The notes beneath the pieces are model-generated. The model made no database searches. It was not told the DNA's origin and saw only the letters and a program-made list of their open reading frames with translations. A stretch of DNA of 64,000 nucleotides. Source: Galdieria sulphuraria (Eukaryota > Rhodophyta > Bangiophyceae > Galdieriales > Galdieriaceae). A program made the translations under genes and the position numbers. Numbering within the stretch: position 1 is the first letter of the stretch; each line of letters begins with the position of its first letter. The stretch spans positions 83,122 to 147,121 of the forward strand of contig NW_005178433.1 of the NCBI RefSeq assembly GCF_000341285.1, written 5' to 3'. This document shows positions 1 through 10,455 of this stretch, piece by piece.

Positions 1-90
1 TGGCTATGCTTCACGATATAAAGGGTTTGAATATATTGATATGGAATGGATTGAGTTAGGTTCGTTCTCAACAATCCAATTCATTTGCAG

Positions 91-722
91 CACTTGGAGA
101 TTTGTTAAAATACGAAGGACCTAAGGCATTGTTTAAGGTGGTTGAATTTATCTATTGAAAGTATGTTTAATGGTATGGATGGACTACTGTTAGGGGTATT
201 TTCTGACGTTGGGTGTCTTTGGTCCCTATTCCATGATTTACTTTGTTTGTTATGAGCACTTCAAGTCATGGGGAAGAAAGTGGAACAAGGTAACTGTAGA
301 TGAGGACAACTTGCCTCTTTCTGTCATTCTAGCTTGTGCAGCAACGAGTGGTGCAGTTGCTGCTGCCTGTACCACTCCCTTGGACGTTATTAAGACGAGA
401 TACCAGACTCAAGGCGATATTCTTTATCATCATGTAAGTAGGAATGACATAGTTTGGATAGAAAAGAATTGAGATTGGGTTAGGTCAATCGTTATCGAAA
501 TAGTTGGGATGCCGTTCGTACCATATGGCGTCAAGAAGGAGTGCGCGCCTTTTTCCAAGGTCTTAGTGCGAGAGTTTTATGGTAAGTGAAACTGTAAAAA
601 GAGCACTGTTTTCATATTGGCAAAGGATTATGCCTGGAACGGCAATAACTATGTCCACCTTCGAGTGGTTGAAGAAAACTCCTCAAAAGGTGTCCAAGTC
701 ACCGTTCCTTTCGTCTACTTGA
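91..722 (+). CDS. Mitochondrial carrier family (SLC25) protein, 3' part
   Basis: This is the C-terminal part of a solute carrier of the mitochondrial inner membrane; the substrate cannot be told. Reconstructed exons are 91-137, 194-433, 484-581 and 626-722, joined in consistent phase. The signature of the third carrier repeat is visible as TTPLDVIKTRYQTQG at about 373-417, and the matching EG...FFQGLSARVLW segment follows in the next exon. An earlier repeat end, YEGPKALFKG, lies in the first exon. Carriers are normally about 300 residues, so one to two repeats lie upstream of the window. Sequence 1-90 holds a possible further exon (a YASRYKG reading) that I could not join cleanly. The final helix segment RVLW-MPGTAITMSTFEW is loosely like SLC25A44/A39-type carriers, which is weak inference only. 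Confidence 0.8.
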
Positions 723-1133
723 AAATTATTGTTGGAATAAACGAGACCTACGTAGTTTTATTGTGAACAACCTGAAAACTCACCTTATCCAGTCTCATTT
801 CACAAAATCAATCATTCCCATCTCTTTCTTCATCTACACACCCATTTTTGGGAGAGTAGCGTTTGTCACCTGAGGATGCTTAGTGAACCAAGTTATTCTT
901 CATGTTTTTAAGAGACACCTGGTGTATCAGTATAAAGTGAAAGAAACTACTATCAACGGTACATTTTAGTCTGCTTTCTTGCACACAGGTTACAGTGTTG
1001 GTTCTTGACAGTCAAAAGATAAGGTTACCAAGGTGGTGTACAAGTGACAAGTTTGTGTGGACGAAGAAAATCGGTAACAAAAGGCAACTAGTTTGTTGAG
1101 ATAAACTTTACACTATTGTTTGGGTGAAGGTCA
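723..1133. other. Intergenic, 411 bp
   Basis: This gap lies between the carrier stop and the SGF29 start. I see no open frame with coding character and no RNA gene. It presumably holds the carrier 3' UTR and the promoter and 5' UTR of the downstream gene. Confidence 0.5.
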
Positions 1134-2588
1134 ATGTCCTCTGTAGTGTGTGGTGTAGAGAGCCCGCAACCTAAAAGTGTTGTGGAAGACAGCGGTGATT
1201 CGAGGGAGGCTGCTAGTCGAGATTGGAAAGAAGAGGATACATATAATTTTCCTACCGGAACCATACAGAAGGATGAGGCAACAAGTGGTACTCCTTCTGA
1301 AGCTTTCGAAAAGGAAGAAGATACAAAAATTCTATCAGCCAAAGGGGAAGACGACAGTTTGGAGAGCCACACAAAAGAGAACCATACCGTTCCTAGTGAG
1401 CCACTTGAGCCGACTACAGAGGAAAAGTGTGAATTTTCAGAAAGAAAAGCGTCAACCTCTGCCTCTTTACCACTCGAGAAGAACAAAAACGTGGAGTCCA
1501 AGTTTGAGAACAGTGGTGGTTTGGTGGAAAAGAACGTTGGGTGGTTCGGTCATACAGCTGAGATAGCCAGCCAGTTGAGCTATCCAGTAGGAACTGTTTC
1601 TTTAACTTCGTACCCTCCGGGTTCTTTGTTGGGTCACGAAAATGCAAAGAGAATGACTCATGCCACACAACCTTCGTTTTTTGGAATACCAACGTGGATA
1701 ACGTCACAAACTGGTAACTCTACACACTCAGATATTCATCCGGAGCTTTTAGCTTTACATTCATATCATCTATCAAATGACAGTCATACAATCGACGAGG
1801 AAGCAAGATCAGCGTCTTTGGTTTTATTAAAACTAAAGAATGTGACTGGAGACGACGGATTGGAATTGCCTACTATCAAAAGAAAGAAGTGGAAGAGAGA
1901 AAGTGTTTCATATTCTCAGAATAATGAGGATCATACTTGGAGACCTCGAACTTTAAAGGAGTTTGACTGTAAGTTTTGTTTCTTAGTATTTGCCAGTCTT
2001 ACTAAGCATTTCAAGCTGTAGATGCGGTCGAAACCGATGCATCCTATCGTGCCTGGAAACGTTCTAAAAGGTAAGGTGACTGAAAATAGAGTGTATTTTG
2101 CTCAAGTGAGTTAGAAGTCACGAAAGTGGTGTTATTCCTCCCCAAACCGAAGTTGCTTGTAGAGTGAAAGAAGAAGACAGCGATGAATGGACTTGGGTCT
2201 TAGGCATTGTGGATAGTTATTCTAACAGCAGTGGACAGTATCGTATTATTGACATTGAAGAACTGGGCAATGAAGAAGTGGCTAAAGAGAGGTAGTAATC
2301 TGTTTGTTTTTATGTGAGACCCATTTACTTACCGATAGCTACAGATATTATTTTGTTTCCCCGAGTAATGTCATTCCCTTATCAAGTGATACGAAACATG
2401 TTTTTCCTGCAGAAACGAGAGTGTTGGCTATATATCCCGATACGACTGTCTTCTATCCAGCGACGATACGTTCTTCTCGAAAGAATGGAAAGCAGTTATA
2501 CTATGCTTTAGAATTTGATGACGAGGACGAAGATGAGGAAATTGTGAAACATGTTCCTGCTCGTTATGTCATTATGATTCCTGAATAA
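1134..2588 (+). CDS. SGF29: SAGA-associated factor 29 (SGF29)-like tandem Tudor protein
   Basis: SGF29 is a SAGA/ATAC subunit whose C-terminal tandem Tudor domain reads H3K4me2/3. Exons are 1134-1968, 2022-2070, 2115-2291 and 2339-2588 (436 aa). The C-terminal region carries the family pattern: VACRVKEEDSDEWTWVLGIV, then YRIIDIEE, then YRYYFVSPSNVIPL, then ETRVLAIYPDTTVFYPATI, then LEFDDEDEDEE and a final VPARYVIMIPE. The third intron was placed at 2292-2338 so that the conserved VIPL strand is kept. The N-terminal 280 residues are low-complexity, Ser/Glu-rich and unrecognised; the usual N-terminal coiled coil is not obvious. The start ATG at 1134 opens the long first exon. The Tudor identity is very secure; the full exon 1 is less so. 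Confidence 0.9.
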
Positions 2589-2615
2589 GAATTGTGTATT
2601 ATATATACATACAGC

Positions 2616-2618
<3 letters not shown>

Positions 2619-2662
<44 letters not shown>

Positions 2663-2676
2663 AGAGAGAGAGAGAT
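2619..2676. repeat. (AT)n microsatellite followed by (GA)n
   Basis: About 40 bp of alternating AT run into about 16 bp of GA/GAGA just after the SGF29 stop codon. It is a simple tandem repeat and likely length-polymorphic. It sits between two genes transcribed in the same direction. Confidence 0.95.
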
Positions 2677-2880
2677 AGATACTTGAAAAAGGCAGCAATA
2701 TCAACCATCTTCTGGTTATCATGTGACTTTAGTCTGGAGAGTAGGTGCATGCACATAGTTCAGTACGTCTTTTTTTTGAGTGACCTAAAACAATAAACAG
2801 GTTTTCTGCCTTGGTTTTGTTCAAAGTTGTTTGGATCATCACAAACTCAATCAATTTTATTTATCATTATACTCGATGAC

Positions 2881-4073
2881 ATGGCTGATCCAAAAGCACA
2901 GCTTTGGGTAAGCAAGTCCTCCACTTTTCAGGGGAGGAAACGTGACGAGAACAAAGTTGAAATATGGAACAGTCACATGGACGTACCTGAAGACTCCTGT
3001 GTCTCGACTGAAGACAACTTTGCTTCCAACTGCTGGCAAACCGAAGCCTCACAAATCGCAAAGCAAGGGACAGAAAGTGCCAAACGAGCAAGAAAGATCG
3101 CAGAAGAAGCTAGATCGATTGGAATTTTTACAGCAGAAGAATTAGGCAAACAAACAGGTTGGTAACTGGCTTCTTGCTGCGTAGGATGTTTACGTGCCTT
3201 CTGTGACAACTTAGAACAACTGGAAACTGTACAAGATGACGTGGAAGCAATACACAGTAACTTGGGAGATGCTGAGTATATAATACATGAAATAGAAGAT
3301 GGCTTCTTGGGTGAATTTCTTCCTTTTAGAAAGCCTGTGAAATCCTATAAGAGAACAGCGACTCGGGTAAATATGCAGTGCTATATTGAGTGAATGAATT
3401 GAGTGGGGTGCTTTAGGTTGAAAGTAGAACGATAGAAGAAACCAAGAAAGGAATATCTGGTCTCGATATTGATGGTATGAAGACAGGAAAGACCGATAAG
3501 AATAGTACTCGCGCTGTAGTCAAGAACCAAGAACGAAGAAAGAAGGAGGAAGAGGAAAAGGAAGAAGGAGAATCCATTTTCAAGAATCCGTTAAAGTATC
3601 TTTGGACTTGGTGGAATAGAACTGACTCGAATATCGCAGGAGACGAGATATCCAGTGTCCAATCCAGTGAAAGACGGACTCAACTCGAAGAAAGACCTCA
3701 ACAGTTCACAATAGACAAAAAGCATTCGCAGACCTGCTTAACTGAGAATACATCACATGAAAGCTTAGCACCCTCGGTAGATAAGGTAAAGTTATTTAGA
3801 TTTGAATTAGTTGCGAAATTTTACACATGATTTCAGCATATACGAAAACAAGATGAGGAATTGGACAAAATCGGTTTGGCTCTAAAAGATATGAAAGAAA
3901 TTGCTTTGAGAATGAATGAGGAACTCAGTTACCAGGAACAAATCATTGATAATCTTCAAGTGGTACGTATTTGTATTCTCGGCAGAATGATTGTTCAAGA
4001 AGAGTCGTTATAGAATATGGAGGATGCAGATTATCGTCTGCATAGTGATTTGAGAAGAGTAAAACGAATCTAG
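2881..4073 (+). CDS. SNAP-25/SNAP-29-type Qbc SNARE
   Basis: This protein takes part in membrane fusion and supplies two helices (Qb and Qc) to a SNARE bundle. Exons are 2881-3157, 3215-3366, 3417-3785, 3837-3962 and 4014-4073 (327 aa). The first SNARE motif (Qb) is in exons 1-2 (ARKIAEEARSIGIFTAEELG, then EQLETVQDDVEAIHSNLGDA). The second (Qc) is in exons 4-5 (DEELDKIGLALKDMKEIALR, then YQEQIIDNLQ and NMEDADYRLHSDLRRVKRI) with a central glutamine. A Lys/Glu-rich linker of about 120 residues separates them. There is no C-terminal membrane anchor, as expected for this family. The start at 2881 is preferred for a family-like N terminus; an in-frame TTG at 2827 was not used. It is convergent with the PHD/HARE gene, with about 100 bp between them. 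Confidence 0.87.
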
Positions 4074-4176
4074 TCTCTTTATCAGTTGATATAATATTGA
4101 GAGATGCAAACTAGAACTATTCCAACCATATAGTGTGCATCAGATGAACTATACTTTTTATTTATAGTATACGTGT

Positions 4177-6619
4177 CTATAAAGTATCTGAGTTTTCTAT
4201 TCCATCCGGTAAGGATATCTGGGTATCCTTGTTTTCCTCGCCATCTTCCCCAGTTGGACTATTTCCTGTCAGTAACCAAATCTTAAGACCGAATTCTCCA
4301 TTGTTGACTTTGTAAAAGGCAGAATGCTTTGAAAAAAGTAAATTGGAAAAATATCATATATAACTAGACAACTTACTTCTTTCTTTCTTTTCATATTGCG
4401 ATATATTTGACTGGAGAAAGTGTTGTTCGGCATCAATGACAAACAATGGAATCCACGTTCTGAAGCACGTTCAGCAAGTGCTCTCTGAAGAAATCTCAAT
4501 TGATATTTCATACAAATAATAAAAATCCTCCTTACCGCATCCAATGGCTTCTTCTCATCTTTTAAGATGATAAAGGCTGCCTATATTGTCAATCTTCAGT
4601 CCAGCAATCACAAACAGAGCTCTACAACTACTTCCTAACCTGCAATACTCGGTTATTCGTGAGACCTGCAGCAACATCATCATCAGTGAGCTTCATATTG
4701 AGCAAAGGACCTAATCTACACCAATATCCATAAGACATTTTAAGGCAAAACATGCACTTACTTTACAATAGAGCCATCATTTAGGCGAAAGTCAAAATCA
4801 TTTCGTTTCAAAGACTCTGGAGAAATCCTCCTTATGTAAGGTCGTTTCTGAGATGGTGCACCGGAGATTTCAGTATTCTTTGGTGTTCTTTCAGAATAAC
4901 CAATAGTAGAATCCGATGAAGCTTCTAACTCTTGAATTGCCCGCGTACGTGCTTTGTCTGTTTCTGTAATACTTTCGGTATCTCGACGTCTTTTCTGAAT
5001 AAAGTGTGTAGCAAACCAGGGAAATTCTATCTTTTGTGGTTCTACTCGTGGTAACAAGGTAGTTTCCAAGTTCATAACACATAGTGCAAAAGGAGAACGT
5101 TGTTCCACATCCATCTTCATGATAGAAGAACAGGATGGGTCTTTCTTCGTTTCTTCCTTGACAAGACAGACATCGCAAATAATCTTTCTAGACTTTCTGT
5201 CCATACTCTCTTGCCAATCATATGGACTTAATTGTTGAGGTCGAACAGTTGGAGGCACATGCTTGGAGCAGTAACTCATAGTACATAAAGTACAAGAAGC
5301 AAGAGGATTAGAGTCGTCACCGCATTCTGAGCATCGATGTTTTGGACATTTCCAAACAGAAAGGTCGGTCAAGATATGTCTTAACAACTGTTCTTCTCCG
5401 CACATGCTAGAATATGTTGCATCTGAAGGTATCCATCTAACACAGTCTGAAGAGAAAAGAATTAGTTGCAATGATTCGGCAGCACAAATAAACATACCGG
5501 GATGGTATAACATGGCACAGTCTGCTAACCTGCATCGAATGAGCCATGGACTTTTCACATCACGTTGACCACAAATGTGGCAAAATGTTCTCTCATCTTC
5601 CATAATAAACAACGAGTCTATTTGAGCTTTGAGTGAAGGCGACATATTATATTTCTGCATGGGATGATCTACAGCTGCCCTTGGGAGAGAGTTTCGGCTA
5701 AAGGTAGCGTCTGTTCTCGCAACATTTCTTTCTGATAATTCAGCATTCTTACTTTGAGGATACAATGAAACCAAAAGCTTTGCCACTTCTCCAGTTTGAT
5801 TCGGTTGGATATTATCTGCTTCTAGTGAATTTTGACTTTCATTCATTTCATTGTGGCCAGTTGCAAGCTCTTCCTGGTTCTTGGCTTCTTTAGTAAAATG
5901 GAATTCTCCCTTCATTGGAAAGCGAAATATAGGAGAGATTTTTGGCACCTCCTGCGAGGGTCCAAGATTTCCTGTGAAAAACGAAGTTTTTACCCGTGGA
6001 AGACTGAAATCCACACTATTTTTGTCATTCTGATAATTGAATCTTTTCTTTTTCTTTTTTTCAACCAGCCACAGCTGAATGCATTCTGTTGAGCTGTTGT
6101 CGGGACTGATTCTGTTATCTTCATTGATCCCAGTTCTTGTATCTTTGACAGCATTGAGCATCAGTGTCTCTGCTTTTTCCAACAACGAAACAACCCAGTC
6201 ATTTTCTTTGTGGCACAAATTTAGTCAAAAACCCGAAATGATCCAAATTTCTTACCATCTACAAGTACATATTGTGAAACAGGAATGTTCCAGAATTCTG
6301 AAGCTTCTGATAAAACTTGTTTTAACAAAGTTTCAGAATTTGCTCGAAAAATACAATACTCGTTTCCAAAGAAAATCTTAATAGCAAGAACCTTTGGGTT
6401 AAAAGGAACCGAGGAAACATCCGAACTAGAGGCTTTCGCTGCTTGTGTAGATAAGATTGAGTTTGACAGGGATTCTTTATCTGGCATCTCGAAAGCACCA
6501 TACTGCGTCTGAACGACTTGTTCAAAAGTTTCGTTGGAATGTGCACCAACGGGTCCCGTCTGTACACTCAAAGAAGAGTATTTGATCTTTCGCCTCTTAT
6601 TTTGTTCATAGGAATCCAT
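4177..6619 (-). CDS. PHD-finger plus HARE-HTH chromatin protein
   Basis: Seven exons read on the minus strand (6256-6619, 5498-6205, 4762-5446, 4640-4715, 4536-4580, 4377-4484, 4177-4326) give about 711 aa. The centre has a Cys/His array: FCHICGQRD, ADCAMLYHPDC, WKCPKHRCSECGDD and CTLCTMSYCSKH. This is the layout of a PHD finger followed by a second zinc module, as in NSD/KMT-type readers, but no SET domain follows. The C-terminal exons give AAFIILKDEKKPLDARALAE, then NTFSSQIYRNMKRKKE, then AFYKVNNGEFGLKIW. This matches the HARE-HTH winged helix (ASXL, HB1, restriction endonuclease HTH). A nuclear reader or adaptor role is inferred. The start ATG is at 6619; the open frame extends to 6655 only through a TTG. 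Chromatin identity is good; exact function is unknown. Confidence 0.78.
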
Positions 6620-7492
6620 GAAAACGTTTTTCTTCGTACGTGCTATAAATAACAAGCTTGGAAGAACATAAAACGATCAACGAAGAGCGCGCAACAATTT
6701 CCTTAAGACAATCAGCTGCTTTTAATTCAACCAGTGTTTGATGTTTCGAACTCTCTGTTTCTTCACTATTACAGGAAAACTCCACTTTTGTTCACTTTGG
6801 GTACCTGTTAAACTATTCGAGCTTGTATTATTTGAAGTGGAGCTCTCAAGAGCCTTATTACCCTTGCTTTAGTAGAAATATGGGAAAAAATAGGAATAGT
6901 GTTATACTTTAAGGCGTTGTCAAACTATCCCACCTCTGTAAACCTTCAAGACCAGCCTTTTTCCTTGAAACAAGTTTCCTACAAATTGAGCTCAAAATGA
7001 CAAGTTCTCCTCATGGGACTTTTGGAAGGCAAGGTCAGTCCCCTTTTTGCCGGTAGCAAATTTGGCGCTCAACGGCCAATTCTGAGAATGCCTCTGGGTA
7101 AGTGATTTAGCAATCCATTCGTCTCTTTAGTAAAGAAGGATTTGTTTCCCAACTAGTAACTTTCATCCAATTTAGGAACAGCAATAGATGTTGAGAAACA
7201 CTCGACTTATGAGACCAGAAAGTCTTTATCTATTCATTGATTGATCATGAGAAGGCTCTCCTGAGACATCGCTGACCACTATTTCTTATTGAAAGGAATT
7301 ATTAGGCAACTAACTATCGAAATCATCGCATGAATTTTTCTTCGAAATTTTCACAAAATACCCCAAATCAGCTGTATTCCCATTGAATGTCACTTTAGAA
7401 TTGCTTCCAGAGAGTTGGACGGTCGAAGTTCTCGTACGAGTCCTTAAAGTTTCAGGGAGAAAAGAGTAACCAAAAGATATTGGTCCTGCTTA
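6620..7492. other. Intergenic region between divergent genes, 873 bp
   Basis: This is the shared upstream region of the minus-strand PHD/HARE gene and the plus-strand coiled-coil gene, so it must carry both promoters. No open frame of coding quality and no RNA gene were seen. Confidence 0.5.
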
Positions 7493-9208
7493 ATGTCGGA
7501 CCCTTCTCAACGATATTTCTCTCACCCTTCTGCTAACGGTTGGATGCCTCCTGGTAGTTTTCCGGCACCTCAAAATACCAACCAACCTTCGGTGCAACAA
7601 CAACCTCCTTACTATGCCGGATACCCGATGCAGCCTATGTGGCCACCAGGTATGGTTCCTTCCTACGGAATGCAACCTCCTCCTACAGCATATTCGAGCA
7701 TGCAACCTGGCATGTTTGCTGGGCCGTACTACATGCCAACGACACCATACGTTCCCAACCAGCCCAGCATGAGACCCAGCTATTCAAGTTCTAAAAGTCT
7801 GGTTCCTGCAAATACACAACAAGGGCCATCACAGTCAGCTACAGGACAACTTGTACCTTTCCAGGACAAGGATGTCGCGGTTTATAAAGCGAAAGAGGAC
7901 ATGAAAAGTACGTATTTGTTCACAGTAAGAGTAATTTGAAGTGCCAAAAATTAGAGAATAGGTTTGGAAGGTGAGATTGCAAGATATAAGTCTGAGAATT
8001 CGTCCTTGAAAATGAAGCTTTCGAGGACTGAAGAGAACCTGAAGAAATTGAATGAGGAAATTGAGAGCCTAAAGACTCAGTTTCAAGCAGCTCATTATAG
8101 AGGACCTAAAGATGGTGCTCCGTATGCGTCCATTTGTGCGTTTTATATCACAGAGACTAACTCGTGTTTGTAGTAGAATAAGTCGAGAAGAAAGGGAACG
8201 ATTTCAAGCAGACTTGAAAGGTGCAGAGGAAAGAAACGACCGCTTGAGACAAGAAGTAGTTCATTTAAGAGTTAAAATTAACAAGATGAAGAACCTGGTT
8301 CCTTTAGATGTATCGGAAACACATAAAGCATTGGAATCTCTGGAACAGAAGTTTGATGTTCTTGAAAGACGACTTTTGAAAAGTAAACAAAACAGTAGTG
8401 GCGGAGCACGTCAGTTTGCAGTAGAGCAAATCATAAATATGAACCAACTTGGAGAAATTTCTGGTGCCTTGCGGGGGCTGCGAATGATTACAGAGTCTTC
8501 TTTAATGGTAAGTATCACTAAGAAAGTGGAAGTCAGTAGTCCAATATAATGTATTAGGCTACCAAAGAACGAGACGGTAGTGTACTTGGTGAACGCGAGA
8601 ATTTACAGGAGATTTTGTCACATTTGTCATCTTTAGATGTACGCGTTGCAGAACTTGTCTCATTTATTTCCAACCTGTTGAAAGGAACTCTTGAAAGCTT
8701 GGGTCTTCGAAGTAACGAATTGCCTTCATTATCTGGTATACAGAATATTTCAACGGAGTTTGCAGGAAGTAAGACAGTTGAAGTTTCGCCAAATTTGCAG
8801 AGGCGAACGCGATCATTATCTGATGGACGTTCATACTCAGACGATTATGGTCTTGTGAAAGGAGAAGATGAAGTTTCCTCCTCACCAAAACAGTCTTCCA
8901 GAGTTAATGTGGGCAATGCCAATTCGACCGTGGAACATAGCGGTTCTTCGTTGTCATCGCTATCCAGTATGGCGAAGCAGCTTGGTCAGAGTCAAGCAGC
9001 TTCAGAGGGAAGTTGGAACCAACTTAATACTGCTGTTACTTCTCCAAACCGACCCATAGCAACGGTTTCACCAACACTTAAGAAAATTTCTTCTTCTGTT
9101 ATGGAAAGTAAACAGACTAGTGGTCCTTCAAATACAGTGGTAGAAGATGTCACTAGTGATCTTGTCGATTTAAGTGATTTGGATATTAGCGAGCAGAAGA
9201 GGAAATAA
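7493..9208 (+). CDS. Proline/glutamine-rich coiled-coil protein, unknown function
   Basis: Not recognised. Exons are 7493-7907, 7962-8121, 8174-8507 and 8558-9208 (about 519 aa). Residues 1-135 are rich in Pro, Gln, Tyr, Met and Ser with repeated MQP/PPY/MPP stretches. Residues 140-300 are a heptad-rich coiled coil (LKMKLSRTEENLKKLNEEIE, RERFQADLKGAEERNDRLRQ, HKALESLEQKFDVLERRLL). The C-terminal 170 residues are Ser-rich and low complexity. The intron 2 acceptor is a TAG-TAG tandem at 8171-8176, so two in-frame products differing by one residue are possible. The layout suggests a scaffold or condensate-type protein, which is inference from composition only. Confidence 0.8.
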
Positions 9209-9348
9209 TGACGTCTTAGTAACTTGGTCCGTCTCTTGAAAACATATGAAAATAAACATCTGCTTCATGTGAATATGATATGTTTATGTTTGGTTTCACG
9301 ACAGATGCACTGTGCAAAGTTTATGATCTTGAAAGCACTAACATGTTT

Positions 9349-10057
9349 CTATTGCTCTTCAGTGGAAGGCTTATGTTTCGTTGCAACTCCATACCGAAGT
9401 TTCCCAAAAAGCCGTGGAGCGAACTCAGACTGTTCTTCTTCTATCCAGTCTATATGCAATCCTACTTTTTTGAAAGCTTCTGCTGGAAATTCACGATCAA
9501 GGTGACAACCGACTGTAACGAGACGATGAACAGGTGCGACGAAACGTACCAATACGGAGCGTTCCCTTGAAGGCACAGCGTTATGTTCGTAGAAAAGGAA
9601 CTTTCCGTTTTCTCTCAAAACACGAGAAACTTCGTTAAGAAATTGCGGGACGTCACTCACTGTGCATAAAATAAGCGTTGCTACGACTGCATCATACGAT
9701 TCATCTTTCAACGGAAATGTGTTACCATCTCCCTGAATATGGTGCAGGTTCAAACCTTTCTCTTGAGCCTTTTGCTGTGCCCGCTTGCTAATGTGCTTAT
9801 TTAGAGTTATAACAGTTAAATCTCTGACATAAGAAGGATAATGAAGAAAATTAAGTCCGGAGCCTGCTCCCACTTCCACTATATGGGGAACATCAGGTAT
9901 CTTTGAGATGAGTGTCTTGCGGATTCTGTCCATCTGCTCGCTTCTTGCACTATCTAAAGCCTGGTATGCTTTCAAAAACAAAAGAAAAAGTAGTAAATAC
10001 AAAAATTACCCTTTCTACTACATGACTATCCCACCAACGACCGAACCAAGTTAACAT
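9349..10057 (-). CDS. METTL7-like class I SAM-dependent methyltransferase
   Basis: The predicted methyltransferase has two exons, 10010-10057 and 9349-9960 (219 aa). Motif I of the Rossmann fold is VEVGAGSGLNF, followed by DLTVITLNK, motif-II-like YDAVVATLILCTVSD, and the post-motif FLNEVSRVLRENGKFLFYEH. The order and wording match the METTL7/UbiE-like group (family pattern L-E-V-G-G-N...LC-V...L-RVL+-GG-F-F-EH). The C terminus GCHLDRE...W also fits. The small first exon gives MLTWFGRWWDSHVVER, joined in phase 0 by a 49-bp intron whose acceptor is at 9961-9962. The substrate is unknown; METTL7 proteins methylate thiols, but this is not established here. It is divergent from Sec61 beta, with 54 bp between the starts. 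Confidence 0.85.
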
Positions 10058-10111
10058 TGAAAAGTTCGGATTGAGAAATCCATTGCAATCGGATTGGGAA
10101 GGATTTTTGTC

Positions 10112-10455
10112 ATGTCAACACAAAACTCCGTAGGTTCTCCCAACTTGAGAAGGTTAGGTTATTATTTCCAGTTCGTTTATTCGAGTTTGCTAACTAACTG
10201 AAGGAGAGGAACAACTTCCCGTACTTCAGGTTTTAGTACGTCAGGTACTGGTGGTGGAAATACTTCAAGGAATTACTTTTCTGCAAGATTGTATAGCGAC
10301 GAAGCACCCGGTTTGAAAGTGTTCGCTTCTTTGACTTTTATTTAGCTCTCGTCTTACTTGTTTGTTTTAGGGGACCGACGTCGGTTATGATCTTTAGTTT
10401 CGTCTTTATAGCATTTGTCGTTGTTCTTCATATTTGGTCCAAGTTTCGAGGTTAA
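10112..10455 (+). CDS. SEC61B: Protein translocon subunit Sec61 beta
   Basis: This is the small tail-anchored subunit of the ER Sec61 channel. Exons are 10112-10152, 10204-10320 and 10371-10455 (80 aa). It has a Ser/Thr/Gly-rich cytosolic N terminus, the conserved pre-membrane YSDEAPGLKVGPTSVM and a single C-terminal helix ending VVVLHIWSKFRG. The length is typical for the family. Keeping LKVGP intact requires a donor at 10321 (GTTCGC), which is not the usual GTAAGT type; the acceptor is TTTTAG at 10370. This short gene is easily missed because no single open frame covers it. Confidence 0.93.

Noticed and set aside
1088-1707. Long minus-strand and alternate-frame open frames inside the SGF29 first exon
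   Set aside because: They overlap a continuous plus-strand frame spliced to conserved Tudor exons; treated as shadows.
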